Assembly (NCBI GenBank): GCA_937976375.1
Contig: CALJRU010000020.1
Coordinates: 1 to 64,000 of the forward strand
Length of the DNA: 64,000 nucleotides
Origin: an uncultured Peptococcaceae bacterium
GTDB lineage: Bacteria > Bacillota > Peptococcia > Peptococcales > Peptococcaceae
Direction of reading: 5' to 3'
The position numbers were made by a program, and so were the translations under genes. Under the pieces are notes generated by a model. That model did not search any database, was not told where the DNA came from, and worked only from the letters and a program-made list of their open reading frames with translations. Positions 52,221-60,548 of the stretch are shown piece by piece (the stretch's first letter is position 1; every line of letters begins with the position of its first letter).

Positions 52221-53065
52221 GCCTCCATCTCTTGCGGCTCGCAGCTCAAGGCAATGCCCAGCGGCGTCACAAACATCGGGTTGGCTGGTTTGTGGGTTGG
52301 CACGCCGGTTTTCTTGGCGATGACATCCTCAATGCCTGTAAAGCAGCAGGTGCCGCCGACCAGCGCCAGATCATCGACCTGATGATCGGCAATGTGCCGT
52401 TTGATGATGGTGGCCACCTTATCGATGACCGGCTGCACCACTGGCATCAGCTCGCGATGATGGGCCTGATCGCGCTTGTACACTTCTGCTTCGGCGAAAG
52501 GCTTGCCATAGGCGCCGGCGACAACCAGCGAAAAATGCGTGCCGCCTGTTGGTTCATCGGCGATGTATACGACCTCGCCATCTTTGAAAATAGAAATGCC
52601 TGTGGTGCCGCCGCCAATGTCGACCACCGCACCATTTTTCATCTGCAGCACCAAATTGGCGGCCGTCGATTCGTCGAGAAGGTTGGTGCATTCAAAGCCT
52701 GCACCTTGAATGACATTTTTCACAGCGCCGCCGTCGAGCAAATCGGTGCCTGGAGGAATGGCGCCAGCAGCGTTGATCAGTTCCACGCCCAGCTGTTCTT
52801 CGATATTTTCTTTCAATTCGCGAACGATTTGCACAGCGCCAATATAGTCCACCACCATGCCGTCACGCACCACATCGGCATAACGATAGGCACCGGCGAC
52901 AGGGCGTTTGTTTTCATCCAACACAGCAATCACCACACAGGCGGTGCCCAGATCCACGCCGGTGTAATACACCGATGATTTGCCACGCACTGGCGATGCG
53001 ATTGCTTTTTCAAAATCTGCGACCATCTTGTCACAGTACTCAAAGGTCATGCTTTTTTCTGACAT
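52217..53065 (-). CDS. eutJ: EutJ-like chaperone (ASKHA ATPase)
   Basis: 282 residues from ATG 53065, which follows GGGAGG by 6 nt. An Hsp70-like ATPase fold without a substrate-binding domain: phosphate 1 VDLGTACVVIAVL (~38-50), phosphate 2 VDIGGGTTGISI (~150), adenosine LALVGGTCCFTGIE (~240). EutJ proteins are found in ethanolamine and glycyl-radical compartments and are thought to help assembly or reactivation. The client here is not known. It overlaps the EutT-like gene upstream by 19 nt. Confidence 0.9.
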   Translation of the reverse strand: MSEKSMTFEYCDKMVADFEKAIASPVRGKSSVYYTGVDLGTACVVIAVLDENKRPVAGAYRYADVVRDGMVVDYIGAVQIVRELKENIEEQLGVELINAAGAIPPGTDLLDGGAVKNVIQGAGFECTNLLDESTAANLVLQMKNGAVVDIGGGTTGISIFKDGEVVYIADEPTGGTHFSLVVAGAYGKPFAEAEVYKRDQAHHRELMPVVQPVIDKVATIIKRHIADHQVDDLALVGGTCCFTGIEDVIAKKTGVPTHKPANPMFVTPLGIALSCEPQEMEA

Positions 53066-53694
53066 GCTCTGCCTCCCATTGCTGTACATATCATTTGCGA
53101 CAAACGGTTGATGAGTTGGTTGATCTTTGCAGCGAGGGGCTCTGTCACTGCCGGCAGCTCAGCCACCGTGCCCAACTCACAGGCAAAAACGCGCAGATCA
53201 TTCTGCAGCGCCGCCAAAAGCAGCAGCATGCGGCCGTTTTCCAGCTGCATGCAAAACGCGCTGACGTCCACACATTCGTCAAGGCTGTGCCCCATGTTGT
53301 CCTCATTGATGCCGGCGCAAGGCTGGCAATACAAATCAGCTACCTCGCACTTGCCGTCCACAAAAAGCATCAAGAGCGACAACTGCCGCGCGAGCGCTGT
53401 CAACTGCTGCGCCAGAAGAAGATCCGACGCCAGGATCTCGCGGGTCGTCAAAAGAAACCGCAGCCGCAAGCCGTCCAGCTTGAGACGCAGGAGTTTCTGC
53501 GCTGACGAAGCTTCCGGCGCAGCGGGTTTGCACGCCACCTTTGGCGCTGTCGCCGCACTGTATAGATCAATGCCGCGGTCGAGGAGAAACTGTCTGGCAC
53601 CTGGCGTCAGCCGTTCATCCTGCTTTGGCTTGTAGGTCGTAAAGGGCTGCGCGTTGTACTGCGCCCTTAAATCATATTCTGTGATGAATCTCAT
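53047..53694 (-). CDS. EutT-like protein in a B12-independent compartment
   Basis: 215 residues. The N-terminus (RFITEYDLRAQY...RLTPGARQFLLDRGIDL, ~2-42) is the EutT/EutQ-type leader. The C-terminal helical region (~75-205) resembles the cobalamin adenosyltransferase bundle of EutT, with Cys residues (KCEVADLYCQP, ~120) where EutT has a metal site. No cobalamin enzyme is encoded here, because CutC uses a glycyl radical. The protein may be repurposed, structural, or still serve B12 made elsewhere. AGGAAGGG lies 6 nt before the ATG. It overlaps eutP by 23 nt. Confidence 0.6.
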   Translation of the reverse strand: MRFITEYDLRAQYNAQPFTTYKPKQDERLTPGARQFLLDRGIDLYSAATAPKVACKPAAPEASSAQKLLRLKLDGLRLRFLLTTREILASDLLLAQQLTALARQLSLLMLFVDGKCEVADLYCQPCAGINEDNMGHSLDECVDVSAFCMQLENGRMLLLLAALQNDLRVFACELGTVAELPAVTEPLAAKINQLINRLSQMICTAMGGRACQKKA

Positions 53695-54148
53695 CGCTGG
53701 CCCTTCCTCCCTCTAAGTGTTCTAAGTACATTTGCAAAGCCTGAAGCCCTTCGCCTGTTGCCATGCTGATGGCAAAATACGGCGGCTCCACGCCAATGGT
53801 CTCCAGCTGCCTGACAAGCTGCGGCCGATGTGCCGGGCAGCAGTCGCATTTGCCGATGACGCCGATGAGCGGACAGCGAAAAGCGCTCGCAAACCCTGGC
53901 GAATACAACGCCTGTGGCTTGGACTGGTCCACCATCACCACAATGCACCAGGCGTCCTGCGACAGTGCAATCAAATGGCGATACATCCAGGTGTTCTCCA
54001 GATAAGCGCTCGGCACTTCCAGCGTGCGCGCGCCGTAGAGGACATCGGCTGTACGCCGCAGCGGCTTTTTCACCCCATTCAGCCAGTTGGCCAGTGAAGT
54101 TTTGCCAGCGCCCTGGGGGCCAATAATCATGATGCGTTTGCGCTTCAT
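53672..54148 (-). CDS. eutP: EutP/PduV-like small GTPase-fold protein
   Basis: 158 residues. The P-loop GPQGAGKTSL (~10-19) and switch-like VVMVDQSKP are present, then VIGKCDCC, matching the EutP/PduV family. EutP of Salmonella has acetate kinase activity and PduV links compartments to filaments, so its role here could be either. It overlaps the EutS-like gene by 4 nt (ATGA) and the EutT-like gene by 23 nt. Confidence 0.88.
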   Translation of the reverse strand: MKRKRIMIIGPQGAGKTSLANWLNGVKKPLRRTADVLYGARTLEVPSAYLENTWMYRHLIALSQDAWCIVVMVDQSKPQALYSPGFASAFRCPLIGVIGKCDCCPAHRPQLVRQLETIGVEPPYFAISMATGEGLQALQMYLEHLEGGRASDEIHHRI

Positions 54149-54498
54149 GTCTTGGTCACAGCCACAGTGTCAAAATTGAGCAGCCGCTGCAGGGTGTCGG
54201 TGACTGCCAAAAGCGCCGTCTCCACGCTCTGCACATCGCCGGAGAGAATGACCGAGCCGGTGAAACGATCGAGGAAGCCAATTTCCACCTCCGCCGCCTT
54301 GGTGGCGACGTCGGCAGCAATGATGGCTGTTTCGCAGGGCGTCAGAGTGAGAATGCCCAGCGCGCCCTTGCCATCGATGCCCAGACGCTCGTAAATGTCC
54401 GGCATCGGCGCCGCAATCACATGCGCAATGGTGATCTGCTTGCCTGGCACCGACTCCTGAATGATGCGGTCAATGGTTTTTTCGTTCACAACCTCCAC
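54145..54498 (-). CDS. eutS: Permuted BMC shell protein (EutS/PduU-like)
   Basis: 117 residues. The sequence RIIQESVPGKQITIAHVIA (~11-29) is diagnostic of the permuted EutS/PduU group, whose N-terminal beta-barrel plugs the pore. Then come GALGILTLTPCETAIIAADVATK and GDVQSVETALLAV. The start is uncertain: GTG 54498 or GTG 54489, both near GGTGGAGG. It lies between cutD and eutP. Confidence 0.88.
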   Translation of the reverse strand: MEVVNEKTIDRIIQESVPGKQITIAHVIAAPMPDIYERLGIDGKGALGILTLTPCETAIIAADVATKAAEVEIGFLDRFTGSVILSGDVQSVETALLAVTDTLQRLLNFDTVAVTKT

Positions 54499-54507
54499 CT
54501 CGCTTCA

Positions 54508-55452
54508 TCAATGCCGGATCACAGATACTGGAAATGCGCTGCCGCTGATCCAGCCTTCGATGCGGTCCAGATCTTCATCGCTCAGGCTTGGGTCGCCGTC
54601 AATGGCGTAGTCCATGCCCAGCTGCACATACTTGTTCACACCCAGCTTGTGATACGGCAGAAGATCGATGCCCTTGAAATTTCGCAGCTCGCGGAAAGGC
54701 ATGAGAAAATCGATCACGGCACGGATCTCCGCTTCGCTGTCGTTGATGCCTTTTAACAGCGGCATGCGCACCTTGACGTTGCGGCGCGTCAAAAGAAGGG
54801 TTTCCAAATTGTCGAGGATGGTTTCATTGCGCACGCCGGTCAGCGCCAGATGGCGGTCCGGGTCCATGTGCTTGATGTCAAAGAGAAACAAATCAACAAA
54901 TTCGGCAATCTTTAACAAGGTGTCCTTACGGGTGTAGCCGCAGGTTTCAATCGCGGTGTGAATGCCTTCCTGTTTGCAGGCCATCAGCAGATTGATGGCG
55001 GCTTCCGGCTGAGCGGTGACCTCGCCGCCACTCAGCGTCACACCACCGCCAGACTGTTCATAAAAGCAGCGGTCTTCTTCCACATAGTCCAGAAGATCAC
55101 TGATCGACGCCTGCTCACCAGCCACCTTCAGCGCCGCCTGCATGCAGGCATTGACGCAGGCGCCGCAGCCGATGCAGTCGACCATGCGATTGATTTCGTG
55201 CACGCCGCCTTCGGTGATGCGATGGATGTGCTGCGGGCAGACCGGCACACAGGCGCCGCAGCTGACGCAGACCGTTGGCTTGAGCATGATCTGGTACTTC
55301 CGCTCCAGTCCTTCTGGGTTGGCGCACCATTTGCAGCGCAGGGGACAGCCTTTGAAAAAGATCAACGATCTCACGCCGGGACCATCATATAGATTGTATT
55401 TTTGTTTATTAAATATGAAGGCTTTGCGCCCGATGATGTGTTTGTTTTCCAT
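54508..55452 (-). CDS. cutD: CutD, glycyl-radical activating enzyme for CutC
   Basis: 314 residues, radical SAM. The SAM cluster Cys are C36-P-L-R-C40-K-W-C43. Two extra ferredoxin clusters follow (CVSCGACVPVCP, ~59-70 and CIGCGACVNACM, ~88-99), typical of activases of this class. The motifs GGGVTLSGGEV (~128-138) and ETCGYT follow. It abstracts H from the glycine of CutC. AGGAG lies 8 nt before the ATG. It lies 27 nt downstream of cutC. Confidence 0.96.
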   Translation of the reverse strand: MENKHIIGRKAFIFNKQKYNLYDGPGVRSLIFFKGCPLRCKWCANPEGLERKYQIMLKPTVCVSCGACVPVCPQHIHRITEGGVHEINRMVDCIGCGACVNACMQAALKVAGEQASISDLLDYVEEDRCFYEQSGGGVTLSGGEVTAQPEAAINLLMACKQEGIHTAIETCGYTRKDTLLKIAEFVDLFLFDIKHMDPDRHLALTGVRNETILDNLETLLLTRRNVKVRMPLLKGINDSEAEIRAVIDFLMPFRELRNFKGIDLLPYHKLGVNKYVQLGMDYAIDGDPSLSDEDLDRIEGWISGSAFPVSVIRH

Positions 55453-55479
55453 CGTCTGTCTCCTGTTCTGATGCTGCTG

Positions 55480-58101
55480 TTAGAACTTGGTCAACACGGT
55501 TCGGCTGATGATTTCATCCTGAACGTCCTTGCAGAGCTCTGTAAAGAACGCACTGTAGCCAGCCACACGCACCACCAAATCTTTGTAGCGGTCTGGATGA
55601 GCCTGTGCATCCAGCAGCGTTTTATTATCCATGTAGTTGAACTGCATCTCGCCGTTGCCCAGCGCGCAGGCAGTGCGCAGCAGCGTAATGATGCCGTTTT
55701 CGCCTTCCGGTGTATCCAGAAGCCCTGCCATCAATTTGAAATTGTGCACCATGCCGATGTTCATATTGTCGTTGGAGAGCTTGGAAATGGTTTTGATGAT
55801 CGCCGTAGGGCCCTTGAAATCGGCGCCCTGCGTTGGGCTGATGCCGTCGGACAATGGGGTCCAAGCTTCGCGGCCGCCGGCGCTGGCGCCGGTCATCTGA
55901 CCAAACGGCGTGTTGTTGGAAATGGACAGGGTGCCATGGCTCAACACCGAGTACAGGGTTTTGTATTTTCTGTGCTCCATTTCGGTAAAGTTGATCAGAT
56001 CAGCGGCAATCAAGTCGGCATAGTCGTCGTCATTGCCGTATTTTGGTGCCGCCAGGCAGTCGGCTTTGACCTGTTCGTAGCCGACGAAGTTGGCCTTCAA
56101 GGCTTCGTTGAGCTGACGCAGCGTGTATTTGTGATCGTCGTAAACCAGCTTTTTGATGGCCGCCATGGCATCGGCATAGGTGGCCAGACCAGACCACACA
56201 ACGCCAGGACCAAAGTTGTACATGGCACCGCCGGCAGATACATCGCGGCCGTTTTCCATGCAGCCTTCATACATGATGGACATCAGTGGCTTTGGCGCCA
56301 GCTCTCTGTGCACGCGCTGAGAAATCACCGTCGCTACAGCGGTCCACTTGGTGATGTATTTGATCTGTTCTTTGACAGCCGCTTCAAATTGTTCGTAAGT
56401 CTTGTACTGGTCGATGTCGCCCAGGTCTGGTGTGACCTGCTTGCCGTACCACAGCGGCACGCCATTGTTGAGCACCAGCTCAATGCAGATTGGCCACTGG
56501 GTGTAGGCTGTGGAGGTCCACTGATACAGGCGTCCAGATTTCTGCGGTTCCACGCAGCCCATCAGACAATAGTCGCGGGCGTCTTCGATGGACACGCCCT
56601 TGGCCAGCATCATCTTGATGTGGGTGTCGTCAAAGTGGCAGGCAGGGAAGCCCATGCCAGAACGCACGACGTCGACAATTTTCTTTAGATATTTCTGCGG
56701 CGATTTCTGATGAATGCGGCAAGCCAAGGATGGCTGATAGATTTTGACGTGACGCACAGCATCCATCAACAGGTAAGTCAATTCATTGGTGGCATCGCGG
56801 CCATCACGGGTAATCCCGCCCACACACATGTTGACGAATGGCTGATAGCCAGCAAAGAACTTGGAGCCGCCTTCGCTGGTGATCCACATCATTTCGGACA
56901 TCTTAATCAGCATGCAGCCAGCCAATTCAAAAGCTTTGAAATTATCCAGGGCACCGGTTTCCAGATCGTGCTTGTAGAATGGGTACATGTATTGGTCCAC
57001 ACGGCCGATGGACATACCGGTCTGGTTTTCTTCAACAGGCAGCAGGGATTCAATGGTCCACACAGCCTGGATGGCTTCCCAGAAAGATTCCGGCTTGTGC
57101 GCCGGCACGCGCGCGTTGACGCGGGAAATTTCCAGCAGTTCCTGCTTACGCTTTGGATCGGTTTCCTTAGCAGCCAGTTCTGCCGCGTAGTCGGACATGC
57201 GCTTGGCATAAATCATAACACCTTCGGTGGTATCGATGACAGATTTATAGAAGTAAATTTTTTCCAGATCGTCTGGATGGTCATAGCTCAGCGCCGCCAG
57301 GTGATCCTTGGCTTCCTGCTGAATATCGAGCATGCCCTTCTTCATGAGAATGACATCGTAGCCAGGGTTGGAGTCGCCGCCGCCGTTGAGCGCGTGGTAG
57401 GAGCAGTCCGACACGAAGGATTCGCCAGACAAGGCCCAAACACCTGCTTCGCGGTACTGGCTTTCGCAGTATTCATCGACCGACTTGCCTTCCCAGAATG
57501 GGAAGAGTTCTTCGCGCATGACGCGCTTGTCTTCTTCAGAAATGTAGAACGGGTCCTGTGGACGCTCGCCGATGGTGTCAATTTCGTCCACCATCCAGCG
57601 CCAGGCAATGTCTGGTGAAAACGCACCGGCACGTGGTGCCCCGTTTGGCGCACCAACGATGAGTTCATTGTCCTGAATGACCAACGGCGCCGTTTCACAG
57701 CAATACTTGAAGCACTTGGCACGCAGCACAACCTTTGGCAGCCCCGGATTTTCTTTGGTGATCTTGGTCACCGCACGCGCGCGGTGAGTGGTGATGGATG
57801 GCACCTGCTGCAAGAAGTTTTCTTTCAGCTTCACCAAGCGTTCTGTTGGGCCCAATGGCACGCCGTCTTCGTCCACTTCAGTGGTCGCTGCTGCGATGGA
57901 TGAATAATAAGTGTACGTTTCTTCGCCATTTTCTGGCGCAGCTTCCGCCGCAGGTGCCGGTGCAGCTGCTGTCTGTGCTGGTGCCACGTCGGCAATGTCC
58001 TTGGACACCGACGCAAAAATGTTCATCAGTGATTGGCGTTCTGCGTCGGACATGTTCTTGGTCGCTTCTGCGATCTTATTGGAAAATTCTCGAATATCCA
58101 C
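55480..58101 (-). CDS. cutC: CutC, choline trimethylamine-lyase (glycyl radical enzyme)
   Basis: 873 residues. It cleaves choline to trimethylamine and acetaldehyde inside the compartment. All key residues match the Desulfovibrio enzyme with a constant offset of 27: Tyr235 and Asp243 of the choline site (SYHALNGGGDSNPGY), Cys516 and Glu518 (GCVEP) and the radical glycine Gly848 (RVAGYSAFF). The N-terminal ~55 residues hold an amphipathic helix (DIREFSNKIAEATKNM) and an Ala/Pro-rich linker, probably the encapsulation tag. GTG start with AGAGGGA upstream. The call is distinct from diol dehydratase and 4-hydroxyphenylacetate decarboxylase because of the GGGDS motif. Confidence 0.97.
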   Translation of the reverse strand: MDIREFSNKIAEATKNMSDAERQSLMNIFASVSKDIADVAPAQTAAAPAPAAEAAPENGEETYTYYSSIAAATTEVDEDGVPLGPTERLVKLKENFLQQVPSITTHRARAVTKITKENPGLPKVVLRAKCFKYCCETAPLVIQDNELIVGAPNGAPRAGAFSPDIAWRWMVDEIDTIGERPQDPFYISEEDKRVMREELFPFWEGKSVDEYCESQYREAGVWALSGESFVSDCSYHALNGGGDSNPGYDVILMKKGMLDIQQEAKDHLAALSYDHPDDLEKIYFYKSVIDTTEGVMIYAKRMSDYAAELAAKETDPKRKQELLEISRVNARVPAHKPESFWEAIQAVWTIESLLPVEENQTGMSIGRVDQYMYPFYKHDLETGALDNFKAFELAGCMLIKMSEMMWITSEGGSKFFAGYQPFVNMCVGGITRDGRDATNELTYLLMDAVRHVKIYQPSLACRIHQKSPQKYLKKIVDVVRSGMGFPACHFDDTHIKMMLAKGVSIEDARDYCLMGCVEPQKSGRLYQWTSTAYTQWPICIELVLNNGVPLWYGKQVTPDLGDIDQYKTYEQFEAAVKEQIKYITKWTAVATVISQRVHRELAPKPLMSIMYEGCMENGRDVSAGGAMYNFGPGVVWSGLATYADAMAAIKKLVYDDHKYTLRQLNEALKANFVGYEQVKADCLAAPKYGNDDDYADLIAADLINFTEMEHRKYKTLYSVLSHGTLSISNNTPFGQMTGASAGGREAWTPLSDGISPTQGADFKGPTAIIKTISKLSNDNMNIGMVHNFKLMAGLLDTPEGENGIITLLRTACALGNGEMQFNYMDNKTLLDAQAHPDRYKDLVVRVAGYSAFFTELCKDVQDEIISRTVLTKF

Positions 58102-58116
58102 GATGGTCCCTCTCTT

Positions 58117-59604
58117 TCAAGATTCCTTCTTTATAAGTTGTTCAAGCAATGTCTGCAAATGCTGCAGGCGCTCCTGGTTCGTGTCAGGAGCCAAATCGTT
58201 CAGGGGTTCGGTCGGTGTGACTGCTCCCAGGTTCAAATCGTCAACCTGACGCACGCCGAAGCCCACCTTACGCACGTAAATCAAATTCAGCGGCGACACA
58301 TTGTCTGAGGTGATCCCATAGCCTGCCATGCCGCTGCCCAGCGTCAACGCCGGAAAAAGGTTGGTCGTCATGCCCATGCTGCCATACACAGCCGGGGTAT
58401 TGACCAAGATGCGCGCCACTGGTTTTTTCAGGGCAAACTGTTCAATAACGTACTGATCCTTGGAATGCACCACAAGGGTATGCCCTTTGCGTTCGGTCAA
58501 AAGCAGCTCGATGCATTTCTCGCAGGCGTTCATCCAGTCGTCTTCTACGTAATAACTCAGCACCGGACACAGTTTTTCTTTCGAATAGGGATTGTTCAGC
58601 GATACATAGTTCTGCTTCACAAGCAACACCGTCGTATCCAGCGGCACATCGATTTTGGCCCAGCGTGCCAACTCCAGAGCCGTTTTGCCAATGGGTTCAG
58701 GATTGGCAGTGCCGTCTTTGAAATAAAACAGGCTGCCGAGGCGCTCGGCTTCGGCATCGCTCAAAAAATAGCCGCCGTGCTTTTCCAACAGCTGGCGCAC
58801 CGTCGGTTCTACACAGCCATCCACAACGATGGACTGTTCAGCCGCCGACACCACGCCATTGTCAAAGGTTTTGCTGGCAATGATGTCACACACGGCCTGC
58901 TCCAAATCGGCGGTCTTCTCAATGAAGGCCGGGCCGTTGCCAGCGCCGCCGTAAATCACTGGCTTGCCGGAGCGCTGTGCTTCCTCGTACATACCGGGCA
59001 CGCCCGTCACCATAATCAAGGCGGTGGCCTCGTGATTCATCAATTCCCGCGTGCCGTTTTTGGTGACCGTTTGCAGGTAAGACAACGCGCCTTCTGGCAG
59101 CCCCGCTTCCTCGGCCGCAGCGATGAGCAGCTCGAGCACCCGCGCGCTGGTGCGTTCTGCCCGCGGATGGAGCGAAAACACCATCGCATTGCCAGACTTG
59201 ACTGCGATCAGCGCATTGTACACCGCCGTCGACACCGGGCTCGTCGCCGGACAAAGGCTGACCACCACGCCCAAGGGCACGCCGATGTCCATGATCTGCT
59301 TGTCCTGGTCGCGGTGGATGATGCCCACACATTTCATCGGCCGCAAATGACGCGGCAAAACTTCGCTCACAAATCGGTTCTTGACCACCTTGTCCTGCCA
59401 ATTGCCATAATCGGTCTCGTCGGCGGACATCATCGCCAGTTCCTGAACGTGTGCCGCCACAGCCTCTGCCATGTGGTCAACGATGGCATCGAGCTTGCTC
59501 TGTGAAAACGTTGCCAGCCGTTTCTGTGCTTCGCGTGCATTTTCAGCCAAAATGCGCGCCTCCTGCACCGACAGCAGATCGTTGTCAATGATATTAAACC
59601 GCAT
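58117..59604 (-). CDS. Aldehyde-dehydrogenase homologue with catalytic Cys replaced by Ser
   Basis: 495 residues from ATG 59604, 8 nt after AAAGGGG. It aligns over its full length with the EutE/PduP-type enzyme at 46814. It keeps the cofactor region (PATSPVSTAVYNALIAVKSG), VTGVPGMYEEAQRSGKP and NVSPLNLI. At the nucleophile the normal GTICASEQ is GVVSAAEQ, with Ser253 in place of Cys. CoA-acylating dehydrogenases need the Cys thiol, so it is probably inactive as such. A C-terminal helix (ERLQHLQTLLEQLIKK) could target it to the shell. It may scaffold, regulate or partner the active copy. It lies between cutC and the first shell gene. Confidence 0.85.
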   Translation of the reverse strand: MRFNIIDNDLLSVQEARILAENAREAQKRLATFSQSKLDAIVDHMAEAVAAHVQELAMMSADETDYGNWQDKVVKNRFVSEVLPRHLRPMKCVGIIHRDQDKQIMDIGVPLGVVVSLCPATSPVSTAVYNALIAVKSGNAMVFSLHPRAERTSARVLELLIAAAEEAGLPEGALSYLQTVTKNGTRELMNHEATALIMVTGVPGMYEEAQRSGKPVIYGGAGNGPAFIEKTADLEQAVCDIIASKTFDNGVVSAAEQSIVVDGCVEPTVRQLLEKHGGYFLSDAEAERLGSLFYFKDGTANPEPIGKTALELARWAKIDVPLDTTVLLVKQNYVSLNNPYSKEKLCPVLSYYVEDDWMNACEKCIELLLTERKGHTLVVHSKDQYVIEQFALKKPVARILVNTPAVYGSMGMTTNLFPALTLGSGMAGYGITSDNVSPLNLIYVRKVGFGVRQVDDLNLGAVTPTEPLNDLAPDTNQERLQHLQTLLEQLIKKES

Positions 59605-59650
59605 CCCTTTCACCCCTTTGCTTGTGTGTCTGTGCTTTCATTGTCTGCGC

Positions 59651-60277
59651 TCAATATGGCAAAAGCTTATCCAAAGCGTACTGATTGGTGATCTTTTTGA
59701 TGCCAGGATGCGGACGTGCAATGACCACCGAGCTGTACACCTGCTGGCCCAGCGCTTCCACTGCCTTCACGCCTGCAGCAACTGCTGTCTTGCAGGCACC
59801 CACATCGCCTTCGACAATCGCTGAAATATAACCCGATGCTGTGTTTTCAAAGCCTGCCAGCGTCACATCCGCGGCCTTGCACATGGCATCTGCGGCACGA
59901 ATGCAGTAGATAATGCCAAAGGTTTCCACCAGGCCCAGGGCCGCTGTTGTGAACGCAGCCTCGTCCGCCGTTTCAACCTGGGTGTCCACATCATAGATGG
60001 AGACCACGTCTCCAATCGGATCGATTGGCCGCGGAATGATGTCGGATGCGGTGACTTTGCCAATGGCCGATGCTGCCGACACCCCTGCCTTAATCGCCGA
60101 TTCCACCGCTGCAACGTCCCCTTTGATGAACATGGTGACAAGGGTAGAACCCACGTTTTCGTAGGAAATCAGCGTCACATCTGCTGCTTTCAGCATCTTG
60201 TCACATGCTTCGATCGCCGGCACCATGCCCAGTGTTTCAAGCATGCCCAGTGCCTGATCTGCGTAATATCTTGCCAC
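59651..60277 (-). CDS. Tandem BMC-domain shell protein, first gene of the operon
   Basis: 209 residues from GTG 60277, 8 nt after AAAGGGG; the TTG at 60295 is less likely. Two BMC domains in a row: ALGMLETLGMVPAIEACDKM... (~9-85) and ALGLVETFGIIYCIRAADAM... (~120-200), each followed by GDV-A-V/C. The domains are in canonical order, as in BMC-T single-layer trimers, with a ~25-residue linker. A C-terminal tail (IKKITNQYALDKLLPY) follows. As first gene it is directly behind the MerR-type promoter. Confidence 0.88.
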   Translation of the reverse strand: MARYYADQALGMLETLGMVPAIEACDKMLKAADVTLISYENVGSTLVTMFIKGDVAAVESAIKAGVSAASAIGKVTASDIIPRPIDPIGDVVSIYDVDTQVETADEAAFTTAALGLVETFGIIYCIRAADAMCKAADVTLAGFENTASGYISAIVEGDVGACKTAVAAGVKAVEALGQQVYSSVVIARPHPGIKKITNQYALDKLLPY

Positions 60278-60306
60278 TTTCACAGCCCCTTTCAACTGCC
60301 ATTTAC

Positions 60307-60346
60307 TTAGGTAAAATTATAGGTAATGACCTAAGAGGAATGTCAA
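60307..60346 (-). promoter_or_regulatory. MerR-type promoter/operator of the choline microcompartment operon
   Basis: On the minus strand TTGACA (60346-60341) and TATAAT (60321-60316) are separated by 19 bp, too long for normal use and the hallmark of MerR-activated promoters. The spacer contains TAGGT-CATT-ACCTA (60333-60320), a perfect dyad in the expected place. A further AGGT half-site (TTAGGT, 60307-60312) flanks it. The MerR gene lies 200 nt upstream. Confidence 0.85.
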
Positions 60347-60504
60347 ATCTCTTTAGTGAAAAAAATGACCTCATGATCCGTCTTTTATCGTGGGCTTTTG
60401 ACTGTTTTTTCTTCTCTTTTTTCATAATTATCACACATTTTCGTTGCTTCTTTTGCGGCATCGGACCGCATTTTCTCAGTTGCCACTTGTAAAAACGCGC
60501 TGCA

Positions 60505-60540
60505 CAAAAAAAGAACATTCCCCTTAAGAGGAATGTTCTG
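60505..60540 (-). terminator. Terminator after the MerR gene
   Basis: AGAACATTCC and its complement (60512-60539, 8-nt loop) on the minus strand are followed by TTTTTTT. This separates merR from the operon it should control. Confidence 0.85.
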
Positions 60541-60548
60541 CAAACGAT

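Noticed and set aside
55402..56688. Long plus-strand open frame of 428 codons opposite cutC
   Set aside because: It lies antisense to CutC, whose active-site residues are all present; the frame has no ribosome site and a His/Val-rich nonsense composition caused by codon bias of the real gene.
58465..59505. Plus-strand frame of 346 codons opposite the aldehyde-dehydrogenase homologue
   Set aside because: Antisense shadow of a GC-rich gene, no start signals and no domain pattern.
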